56,299 bases of DNA, taken from JANXQG01 sp037147235. GTDB taxonomy: Bacteria; Planctomycetota; Planctomycetia; Pirellulales; Thermoguttaceae. The notes under the pieces were generated by a model. That model was not told the origin of the DNA, did not search any database, and saw only the letters and a program-made list of their open reading frames with translations. A program made the position numbers and the translations under genes. Location: NCBI GenBank assembly GCA_037147235.1, contig JBAWVO010000003.1, positions 1 to 56,299 of the forward strand, written 5' to 3'. Of the stretch, positions 24,144 through 31,675 are shown piece by piece. The number at the start of each line of letters is the position of its first letter. Positions within the stretch are counted from its first letter, which is position 1.

Positions 24144-26960
24144 CTACACCAGGTCGAACTGCTTCAGCAGCAGCTCTCGGTTCAGTTCCACCGTGTCCGA
24201 GGCGTCATCGCGGCTCAAGACCGCGTAGCCGTCGATGTTCAGCACCCGTTGCACCTTGGCCAGGAGCCCTGGCAGACGCAAGGCGGGGAACTCCAGCGCC
24301 CGGGCCAGGGCCACGGACGTCATCTTACCGCCCCGCCGGTCGAGCATGCCCAGGAGCTTGGTAAATATCTCATCGCCCGGCAGGCCACGACCGCCGAGCT
24401 GCTTCTGCTGCTCGAAGACAGCCGAAGTCAGGAGCCGGGGCACCCATGCCGGGCACGAATCGTCGGCCTTTGTTGGTTCGTCGGTCTGCTTCGCTTCGTC
24501 GGCCGTTTTCGGTGCTTCGGGCAGTTCGTCGCCGCCACGGAGGTCGAAGAGCGTCCCCGGATCGGGCTTGGCCGGCTTGAGTGCCAGGGTCGGCTGCTCC
24601 ACAACCAATTCGATCCGCGAAGGCTCGTCCCACCAAGCGGGCGTGTCCACTGGCTGCTCGCGCCAGCCGGCGGGGAACTTGTCGCTGCTGGAGAGTACGA
24701 CGATCGGCACGACCATCTCCTGAGGCGTCAGGCCGCCATGGTAGCCGTTCTTCATCATGCCGTAGCGGACCCGCTCGCTCCACGGGGCAATTAGTCGATG
24801 CCCTTCGACACCGACTCTCTCGCCCTGAATCAGCAACTCGTCGGCGGCCGGCTCGCCAGATGCTATTCGCCACCGCTCGCCGCCCTCATAAAGCCGGGCC
24901 TGGGTTTGGCAGTCCAAGACGTGGCCGTGGTCGCTGACCAGCACCACCAACCGCTTGGCCATGCGGGCCTCGTGCAGCAGGGCCGGCAGTACCTTGATCT
25001 CGTCCCGCGACCACCGGGTGTCGATCTGTCCGCCTTTCAGTAAGTTGTCGTCCACTGCGTTGATGACGACGCCGACGATCTTGCGGTGTGCGGAACCGAT
25101 CTCCTTGCGGACATCGGCCGCCAGTACGGCATCGTCGGATTCCTGAAGGGTAGCCTTGTGGAACAACATGGGCGGATAGCCGCTTCGGCAGCGGGCAAGC
25201 AAGGCCGGGTGTTCCGCGAAGCCGGCCCGCTCTTCGTTGGACGATCCTTGCTGCAATCGCCCTGTGAGCAGGCTCGTGCGGGAGAACTCAGTGACCGAGG
25301 GGACCGAGGCAATGCCCGACCGGTTGAAGTTCCTGCCCGGCTCACACAGGGCCACCCACTCGTGCCGCGTCAGATCGGCCAGGAGTTCGCGGCAGACCGC
25401 CACGCTCATGCCGTCGATGACGATCACCAGTACCTGGCTGTCTACGGCAAAGGGAGCGACGATCTGTTCCAAAAACCGTTCCAAGGGGACGAGATCATCG
25501 GCCTGCGACCCGGCGGCCGTCCAATCGACCAAGAGTCTGGCAAAGTCGTGGGCCTGCGTCTCGCGGATCTGGGTCACGGCCTCGAAGAGCCGCACATAGG
25601 CTTCCGAGAGAACCTGGACCGGATCACCCGATCGCAAGCTGAGCCGCGCCCAGTCAACGAACCCACCGTCACGGAGGTGCTCGTCAGCGGCCAAGGCCAG
25701 CGATGGATGCTTAACCTCACCCTGCTGGTGCCGCTCGCCCAACCAGCGCACCAGCCGCACGGCCATGTCCACCCGCTCCAGGCGACGAGCCTCGCGGGCC
25801 GACTGATCGTGGTCGCGCACCGCCTGCCGGGCCTCGATCAGGCTGTCGAAAAGTTCGTAGGATGGACTTCCAAGTCCGTCTGAATTTTTCTTGTTCGTTA
25901 GGGAACGAACTTCCATGTCAATCCTACCTACTAATCGGACGGACTTGGAAGTCCATCCTACCTCGCAAATCGCATGCAGGCACTGTCCGAAGCGGGCCAA
26001 CCGCTGGTCGAAGCCGGTCGGCGAGGTATCGCTCAGATAGGCGAAACCCTCGGCCTGCACTTCGGTCAGGATCTCGTCGGCACGCTGGAGCGTCTGCCGG
26101 TAGCCCCGAGCATCGGTATGCCGCAGGGCACGGACGACCTCCGTGGCCGCCGTACTCCACCGCTGGACCAGCGTGGCCTCGGGTGGCTTCCCGCTGCCCA
26201 GGAACCGCTCTTCCATCTTCCCGCTCGCCCGTTCCAGCTTGCCGGCGGCGTTCTTGTGGTACACCACGCCCACCGCCAGCCCAAGCGGCACGGCGTCCGC
26301 GCGTTCCAATCGAGCCACACAGGAGAGTATGACTTCGGCCACTGGCCCTGCCTTCTCGGTAAGCCACTCGGTAGCCGCCTCGCGAAAGGCTTGAACGGCA
26401 CCACGAAAGCGGGCAGCCGCTTCGGCATCGAGCGACCATTTTAAGAGCGACGTCAGGTCGGGGGTCTCGGCCGTCAACCCGATCCCATAGCGCAACAGCA
26501 GCGGCCATACCATGTCGGCATCCAGGAAACCACCTCGGGCCGCCGGGTAGCCCTCGGCCGGGACGAGATCCAAGAGCATTTCCGCGATCCATCCGTAGCG
26601 GGTCAATCGCGGATCGACAGTCGCGGCCTGGAACAACGCACGGACGATCTGCCAGGTGTCGATAGGAAACAGCCGCCGCTTCGCCAGCCGTAGGAGGATG
26701 TCGTCGCTCAGGTCCTTATCCTCCAGCGGCGTGATGAGGATCTTGGTCGTGGCCGCATCCACCGTCTCGCGCAGGGCCAGCCGCATCGCCAGGGGCGAGT
26801 CGCACTGCTGGATCAGGTACGATTGCTCACCCTCCCGCTTTTGCCGCTCGGCGGTCCATCGCCCCGCGGTGCGGATGCCGATCACTCGGGCCTGCGGCAC
26901 CTTCTGGCGGATAGCCGCCACCTGCGCCTTGAGCTGACTGAAGGTCGGTGAGGTTGTCAT
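24144..26960 (-). CDS. pglZ: BREX-2 alkaline-phosphatase-fold protein PglZ (with REP-derived insert)
   Basis: The 938-residue protein carries the PglZ metal and nucleophile motifs: IVIDGMS at 513-519 (metal Asp516), PSVTEFSRTSLL near 554-565, a VINAVDDNL segment at 632-640 and VSDHGHVL at 675-682. PglZ is essential for BREX exclusion. Residues ~334-368 come from a 103-bp REP-like element inserted in frame between helical segments, well away from the active site. I chose the start at 26960 (MTTSPTF); two earlier ATGs (26981, 26999) lie in or beside another REP. The gene follows the RAYT gene by 87 bases. Confidence 0.88.
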   Translation of the reverse strand: MTTSPTFSQLKAQVAAIRQKVPQARVIGIRTAGRWTAERQKREGEQSYLIQQCDSPLAMRLALRETVDAATTKILITPLEDKDLSDDILLRLAKRRLFPIDTWQIVRALFQAATVDPRLTRYGWIAEMLLDLVPAEGYPAARGGFLDADMVWPLLLRYGIGLTAETPDLTSLLKWSLDAEAAARFRGAVQAFREAATEWLTEKAGPVAEVILSCVARLERADAVPLGLAVGVVYHKNAAGKLERASGKMEERFLGSGKPPEATLVQRWSTAATEVVRALRHTDARGYRQTLQRADEILTEVQAEGFAYLSDTSPTGFDQRLARFGQCLHAICEVGWTSKSVRLVGRIDMEVRSLTNKKNSDGLGSPSYELFDSLIEARQAVRDHDQSAREARRLERVDMAVRLVRWLGERHQQGEVKHPSLALAADEHLRDGGFVDWARLSLRSGDPVQVLSEAYVRLFEAVTQIRETQAHDFARLLVDWTAAGSQADDLVPLERFLEQIVAPFAVDSQVLVIVIDGMSVAVCRELLADLTRHEWVALCEPGRNFNRSGIASVPSVTEFSRTSLLTGRLQQGSSNEERAGFAEHPALLARCRSGYPPMLFHKATLQESDDAVLAADVRKEIGSAHRKIVGVVINAVDDNLLKGGQIDTRWSRDEIKVLPALLHEARMAKRLVVLVSDHGHVLDCQTQARLYEGGERWRIASGEPAADELLIQGERVGVEGHRLIAPWSERVRYGMMKNGYHGGLTPQEMVVPIVVLSSSDKFPAGWREQPVDTPAWWDEPSRIELVVEQPTLALKPAKPDPGTLFDLRGGDELPEAPKTADEAKQTDEPTKADDSCPAWVPRLLTSAVFEQQKQLGGRGLPGDEIFTKLLGMLDRRGGKMTSVALARALEFPALRLPGLLAKVQRVLNIDGYAVLSRDDASDTVELNRELLLKQFDLV
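25858..25960. repeat. REP-like palindrome 1, inside pglZ (composite)
   Basis: The outer arms are TAGGATGGACTTCCAAGTCC and its inverse. At 103 bp it is the longest copy: the loop holds extra partial arm sequence (GAACTTCCATGTCAATCCTACC), which looks like a second damaged element nested inside. On the pglZ strand the arms read VGWTSKSV and DGLGSPSY with no stop codon. Confidence 0.9.
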
Positions 26961-26983
26961 TTCGCGTCTCTTGTTTCCCATGG

Positions 26984-27050
26984 TAGGATGGACTTCCAAG
27001 TCCGTCCGTTTCCCCTCCTGCTGTTCGGACGGACTTGGAAGTCCATCCTA
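26984..27050. repeat. REP-like palindrome 2, between RAYT and pglZ
   Basis: A 67-bp element with near-perfect arms and a short loop (TTTCCCCTCCTGCTGTT). Its right end supplies the TAG stop codon of the RAYT gene (27048-27050). Arms and loop are nearly identical to element 4 at 27933-28000, which points to recent copying. Confidence 0.92.
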
Positions 27051-27722
27051 CGATTCAAAGTGCCAGCCAAGCTCGATCCATTCTGGGCGAATCCATCGCG
27101 GTTGCGTCTCGATCGACAGCCCGGCGAGCCGGGGGTTCCTGCCGATGTACTGTATCGCCCTCCACAAGTGCTCCTCGTCGCGAATGATTCGGTCGAAGCT
27201 CTCTTGCTCCCACAAGCTGTCACACGACCCGAGATCGGTGTTGATCTGGCGAGCCGTATAGGTTTTCCAGCTCTGTAGGATTTTCTCCAGCGAGAATTGC
27301 CGCGGCACCGTGGGCCGCAAGACCATGTGGACGTGGTTCGGCATCACGACGTAACACCCCACTTCGTATCGCTGGCCATCAAAGTGACGCATCGATTTTT
27401 CCACCAAGCCGGCAGGCTTGGACTCGCGCAGTGGACAACGGCCCATCCCCTGATCCAGCCAGTGCTCGACTCGCAGCATCGTCTGCCGAGCCAGATCATC
27501 GAGAGTGTCGTCGTCTCGGGGGGGAGGATGGTGCTGCTCCCACTCATGCCGCCAGCAGCGCAATTCATTCAGTTTGGATTGCGGCAAGGAGTCGGCAAGT
27601 CGATAGGTGACGAAATACGTCGCGCCATCTTGCCGCCAATGCGGCAGGTGCCGAACGTAGACCTCGATCGGCGCGTGCGGATCTAACCCACGGAAATCCG
27701 GCGGTGCGGCGAGATTGAACAT
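27048..27722 (-). CDS. REP-associated tyrosine transposase (RAYT, TnpA_REP)
   Basis: The 224-residue protein belongs to the Y1/HUH transposase group: MPNHVHMVLRP with His130/His132, the SWKTYTARQIN segment, and the probable catalytic Tyr192 in AIQYIGRNPRLAG, the typical RAYT ending. RAYTs nick REP palindromes and are thought to spread them. REP elements 2 and 3 flank the gene directly, and five more lie within 12.5 kb. I set the start at 27722 (MFNLAAPP) because the upstream frame is REP sequence. The stop codon is itself part of REP 2. It interrupts the pglY-pglZ pair. Confidence 0.9.
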   Translation of the reverse strand: MFNLAAPPDFRGLDPHAPIEVYVRHLPHWRQDGATYFVTYRLADSLPQSKLNELRCWRHEWEQHHPPPRDDDTLDDLARQTMLRVEHWLDQGMGRCPLRESKPAGLVEKSMRHFDGQRYEVGCYVVMPNHVHMVLRPTVPRQFSLEKILQSWKTYTARQINTDLGSCDSLWEQESFDRIIRDEEHLWRAIQYIGRNPRLAGLSIETQPRWIRPEWIELGWHFES

Positions 27723-27753
27723 GGCGAAAAACAGACCTCCGTAGAATGGACCG

Positions 27754-27822
27754 TAGGATGGACTTCCAAGTCCGTCTGATCGTTCATTACTCTTTTCAGG
27801 ACGGACTTGGAAGTCCATCCTA
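27754..27822. repeat. REP-like palindrome 3, between pglY and RAYT
   Basis: A 69-bp element preceded by an extra half-unit (TAGAATGGACCG at 27742-27753). On the minus strand its first TAG (27820-27822) is the stop codon of pglY, so the end of pglY is defined by the element. Confidence 0.9.
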
Positions 27823-30800
27823 CTTCACTTGCCAAGACAAATCAATTCGCACTGAACCAGGGCCAAACTGTTGTTCGAGCTCTTTCAACAGGGCACGGCA
27901 CTCGTCAGTGCCAAGGGCATGACGCGCCCCCGTAGGATGGACTTCCAAGTCCGTCCGTTTCCCCTCCTGCTGTTCGGGACGGACTTGGAAGTCCATCCTA
28001 CGCTCCACAACCTTCGTCAGCAGCCGTACCGCCCTGACATGAGTCCCCTTCAGTGCCGGTGCCAAGGCCGTCACGTGTTCATCGGCGGCCAGGGCCTGCC
28101 GCACATCGGCCAGAATCTCTGCGGCGGCAACCTTCCGCTCGTCGTCGAACTTGCCGATCGCCTCGAAAATATCCCAGCCGGCGGTTTCTAGGTTGCCCTC
28201 CAACTCCGCAGCCTTCTCCACGCACTCCCCCATCGCCGCCTCGCTCGTGGCGATGTCTGCACGGGCCAGTAGCCCGATCACGTTGGCCGATTCGGCCGCC
28301 GAGACGAGGCCGACGATCTTCTGCGTGGCCAGGGCCGTCTTCATCCGATCCGTGCCCTCGGGGGCAATCGCCATGCCGACCATGCGGTCATGGAGCTTCT
28401 GGCGGTAGGTCTCGCACGCACGCCGTACCTGGGTGGCCTTCTTCTGGAACTCTGCCGAGAGGGTGCCCACGTTGCCGGCACTCAGTAGCTTGTGGCCAGC
28501 CACGCCGAAAATGCTCCCTGCCCGCTTGACGGCTACATCCCAGACACCCACGTCCGGCAAGTTCACCTTCCGCAGCTCGCAGTCGTCGGGCAGCGTCTGG
28601 AGCGTCGGCTCATAGGGGCCGCCGTGGCGGTAGAACGTGTAGCCCGTCTGCACGGCGAAGAGCAGAATCACTAGGTTCTCCGCATCTTGCGGCAGGCCCA
28701 TCGGCCGTGGGTCGTCGATCCACTTTCTTAGATGCTTGACGTCCATCGGGCTGCCTGTCTCGGTAGCCTTGCGGCCGAAGTGCGTCTTCCAGTGCTGCCC
28801 CAGGACGAAGTACGTGGCGTCGATGCCCATGTCGCCCAGGAGGAGCGGATTGGCGATCTTCCGCAGCAAGGGACGCTGTGTGTTCTCGATCGGTGCCCGA
28901 CCGTCTGCCGACTCCGTCGCCGGCAGGATCAGTTCATAGACCTTCTTGAAGACGCCGGACTTCGCCTCCGTCTCAAAGTGCGGGGCGGCCGGGAACTCAT
29001 GCTCCAGGGCCTGACTCAACAGGTGCTGCATCGCGCCGCCCAGGTTCGCGGCCACCGGCGGCTGCGGCGTGAAGCCTGGGGATAGCGAGGCGAAGTGTTC
29101 GCTGGGGTCCATATCTTGGGTCGTGTCGAGCGACCCCTGTGCGATGGCCTCCAGACCATAAGCGGCATCCAAATGAATCTTCACCCGCTGCTGGAGCACA
29201 CTCCGCTGGTTTTCCATCAACGACTTGGCCGCTAGCTTGTCCTGTGCCGAGAGGTGGTTGGCATACTGGAGGAACCGCTCACCGGTGAGGATGTGCTCCA
29301 GGATCACCAGCATCCCAAGGTCTTTCTGCGCATCGTCGCTGAGGAACGAGGGCATCCAGCATAGGGTCTTCGCCCCGTCCCGGTGCGCCCGCACCGTGTA
29401 GGATGGACTTCCAAGTCCGTCCGCTTCTTCCCCTGCTGTTCGGACGGACTTGGAAGTCCATCCTACGAGAAACGCCTGCAACCGACTCAGGTCGTCGCGC
29501 GGTCCGTGCCCGGCCTCGTCGAAGGGGAAGTCGATCACCAGCTTCCAGCTTGCGTCGGCGTTCTCCAGCGAAGAATCGGGGAGCTCGCGGATATTGCGGA
29601 ACAGCACAGCGCAGTTTCGCTTGGTGTTCCGCCACCAGAACTCGTGGAACTGCTCGAAATCGCCCTCGCCCTGGATACCAAGCTGGTCAAAGAGCATCTG
29701 CCGCACGCGGCGGATGCGGTTGCCCTGGTTGTCCTCGCGGCGGGCCTGCTCGATGATAGTCTCGGTGTCCACGCCGGAGAGCTGCACGGTGATCGTGGGA
29801 TTAACCTCCTCGCCGATGCGGATCTCGCCTACGCTTGCCGCCCAAGCGCGACAGCGGCTGAGTACCTCCTGGGCCTCGCGGCCGGGAATTGGCGTGCGGA
29901 TCGTGCCATGGTTCAATGCCGCCAGTTTCTCGGCGTTCAGGCCCCGCAGCGACTCGACCTCGGGCACCAGCGCCGACAAGAGCAGCGTCTTCACCAGCCG
30001 GTCGTCGTTACGAAAAGCCGACTGTCGTGGATCGTCGTAGGCGAGCGTCTCGATCTCTTCGCGGCGGCCGTGTTTCTTCTCCAGAACCGGCAACAACTTC
30101 TGGTGGTAGAGTCGCTTGGCGTTGTCGAAGTGGATCGCCATGTCCTTGCTAAAGGCTTCGTCGCCGTGGGCCACGACGTCGAACAGGTCGCCCACGGGCA
30201 CCACATCGCCCAACTTGAGCGTTTCGCGATGATCGACCAGGAGCTGCATCATCACCTTCAGGGCCGTCCGCTCCCGCTGAAGCACGCTGGAGACCGCGAT
30301 GAGCGTCTGCACCAGGGCCGGGCTGAAGGGATAGACCTGGCGGAACATCTTGCGGTTCCCCTCGTGCGTGAGCAAAATGCTCATCACGCTATCCTTCATC
30401 CGCGCCACCTGCTCGAAGGCCGCGTCGAGTTCCGTCTTGGCGGCCCCGTCCTTGCACTTCAACACCCGCTTTTCGGCGATCGCCGGCAGGTTCCGGTCCT
30501 CCAGGGTGATCGTGTCGAACCGCCCCTGCTGGTAGTCGAGCGAGTCGCCAAAACTCATCCGCTCGGCCCCAGGCACGTGTTCCCCTATTAACTCCCGCAG
30601 GTCCCGCTGCCGGGCCACGAAGCTCACGATTGGCACGGGCCGGTTGACCGACTGGGCCTCGACCAGGTTCGTGAGCTTGGCCGCCTCGTGGTTCACGAAG
30701 GCCAGGTCGGCCGAGTTCATGGCCAGCCAGAGGATCAATTCGTCGAGGAACAGGATCAGGGCGTCGTAACCCAGGCTGGCCGCGTGCTGGCTGATGATCG

Positions 30801-31542
30801 ACAGGCCCTTATCGAACCGCACGAAGTTCCCGCCGCGGTGACTGATGACCTCAGCATGGGCGGTGGCGATCGTCTTCAAGAGGGTACTCACAAGGCGTAG
30901 GTGGGGCTCCGAATCTGGCGCAGCAGCCGCGGCGGCCTCGAACGAAGCCATGTCCCAGGTCGCCGACAGATCGCCCCAGCCGTTGTCGCCGCCCTGGCCG
31001 GCGTTGAGCCGATTGAAGAACGCCTCGTCGCCGTAGTTGGCCCGCTCGGCCTCCGCCTGGGTGATGATCGCAGCCGACATGTAGACCGGCGGGATCGGCT
31101 TGTCGGGGTGTTTGCCGCGGATGAAGTCCACGTAGCCGCCGAGGATGCCCGACTCCATGTCGTGGGCGTTGATCATGTGGTAGGGCACCAGCAGAAACTT
31201 CTTCCCGGCCAGCCAGTCGTTGTGCTTCTGGATCACGGCGGCCAGCTCGGGGATCGCCCGGGCCGCCGGGTTGCCTTGCAGGATCAGGTGGAGCACGGCC
31301 ATGAAATGGCTCTTGCCGCTACCGAAGCTGCCATGCAGATAGGTCGCCTTGCTGGTCCGGCCCTGCACCGCGCTGCGGATGAACGTCAACGCCGCGTCGA
31401 AGTTTTTGGCCAGTTCCGGCGTCACCACGTAGTTTTCGAGTACCCGCTCCGGGTGCTGGATGTCCTCGGACAGCCGAAGGACGAAGTCGCCCTTCTGCAC
31501 GCGGTCGGGGATGTAGATCAGGTCTTTAATGAGGGTTGTCAT
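27820..31542 (-). CDS. pglY: BREX-2 large ATPase PglY (with two REP-derived inserts)
   Basis: The 1240-residue protein starts MTTLIKDLIYIPDRVQKGDF, the conserved PglY opening, with Walker A GSFGSGKSH at 71-79 and a helical remainder. PglY is the BrxC-like ATPase of type 2 BREX. Two REP elements are read through in frame, at residues ~693-715 and ~1181-1203. A third supplies the stop codon, giving the C-terminus SWQVK. The original end may therefore have been slightly different. The start is preceded by TTTTCCCC rather than a ribosome site. Upstream lie four GCTAAATT boxes. Confidence 0.88.
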   Translation of the reverse strand: MTTLIKDLIYIPDRVQKGDFVLRLSEDIQHPERVLENYVVTPELAKNFDAALTFIRSAVQGRTSKATYLHGSFGSGKSHFMAVLHLILQGNPAARAIPELAAVIQKHNDWLAGKKFLLVPYHMINAHDMESGILGGYVDFIRGKHPDKPIPPVYMSAAIITQAEAERANYGDEAFFNRLNAGQGGDNGWGDLSATWDMASFEAAAAAAPDSEPHLRLVSTLLKTIATAHAEVISHRGGNFVRFDKGLSIISQHAASLGYDALILFLDELILWLAMNSADLAFVNHEAAKLTNLVEAQSVNRPVPIVSFVARQRDLRELIGEHVPGAERMSFGDSLDYQQGRFDTITLEDRNLPAIAEKRVLKCKDGAAKTELDAAFEQVARMKDSVMSILLTHEGNRKMFRQVYPFSPALVQTLIAVSSVLQRERTALKVMMQLLVDHRETLKLGDVVPVGDLFDVVAHGDEAFSKDMAIHFDNAKRLYHQKLLPVLEKKHGRREEIETLAYDDPRQSAFRNDDRLVKTLLLSALVPEVESLRGLNAEKLAALNHGTIRTPIPGREAQEVLSRCRAWAASVGEIRIGEEVNPTITVQLSGVDTETIIEQARREDNQGNRIRRVRQMLFDQLGIQGEGDFEQFHEFWWRNTKRNCAVLFRNIRELPDSSLENADASWKLVIDFPFDEAGHGPRDDLSRLQAFLVGWTSKSVRTAGEEADGLGSPSYTVRAHRDGAKTLCWMPSFLSDDAQKDLGMLVILEHILTGERFLQYANHLSAQDKLAAKSLMENQRSVLQQRVKIHLDAAYGLEAIAQGSLDTTQDMDPSEHFASLSPGFTPQPPVAANLGGAMQHLLSQALEHEFPAAPHFETEAKSGVFKKVYELILPATESADGRAPIENTQRPLLRKIANPLLLGDMGIDATYFVLGQHWKTHFGRKATETGSPMDVKHLRKWIDDPRPMGLPQDAENLVILLFAVQTGYTFYRHGGPYEPTLQTLPDDCELRKVNLPDVGVWDVAVKRAGSIFGVAGHKLLSAGNVGTLSAEFQKKATQVRRACETYRQKLHDRMVGMAIAPEGTDRMKTALATQKIVGLVSAAESANVIGLLARADIATSEAAMGECVEKAAELEGNLETAGWDIFEAIGKFDDERKVAAAEILADVRQALAADEHVTALAPALKGTHVRAVRLLTKVVERRMDFQVRPEQQEGKRTDLEVHPTGARHALGTDECRALLKELEQQFGPGSVRIDLSWQVK
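27933..28000. repeat. REP-like palindrome 4, inside the 3' part of pglY
   Basis: A 68-bp element read as RMDFQVRP...TDLEVHPT in the pglY frame. Apart from one extra G it matches REP 2 (26984-27050), including the loop. It sits about 60 codons before the pglY stop. Confidence 0.92.
29399..29465. repeat. REP-like palindrome 5, inside the middle of pglY
   Basis: A 67-bp element read as VGWTSKSVR...DGLGSPSY in the pglY frame. The loop (CTTCTTCCCCTGCTGTT) resembles those of REPs 2 and 4. Confidence 0.92.
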
Positions 31543-31560
31543 GGGGAAAACTTGCCCGCT

Positions 31561-31675
31561 GCTAAATTTGTCGCTAAATTAACCATCAGCGCAAGTCTCT
31601 ATACTCCAATAGTTTGTGTCATTGCTCTAAAACCACCCTTGATTAACAGTGCCGATTGCTAAATTACGCTAAATT
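31561..31675. promoter_or_regulatory. Four GCTAAATT boxes between the AlbA_2 gene and pglY
   Basis: GCTAAATT occurs at 31561, 31573, 31658 and 31668, as two close pairs with repeat spacings of 12 and 10 bases, near one helical turn. The second pair overlaps the stop of the AlbA_2 gene. This 126-base gap is the widest in the locus apart from those holding palindromes, and the likeliest place for an internal promoter or operator for pglY onward. No regulator match is claimed. Confidence 0.45.

Noticed and set aside
26961..26999. A pglZ start at MEVHPT (26999) or MGNKRRE (26981)
   Set aside because: The first is REP-derived and the second abuts it; PglZ-like sequence starts at 26960.
27048..27818. 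A RAYT start at 27818 with MDFQVRP
   Set aside because: That segment is REP sequence identical in type to those in pglX and pglY; the family-like sequence begins at 27722.
29383..30591. A 402-codon plus-strand frame opposite pglY
   Set aside because: It is antisense to a conserved core gene, low in recognisable motifs, and explained by GC-rich codon bias.
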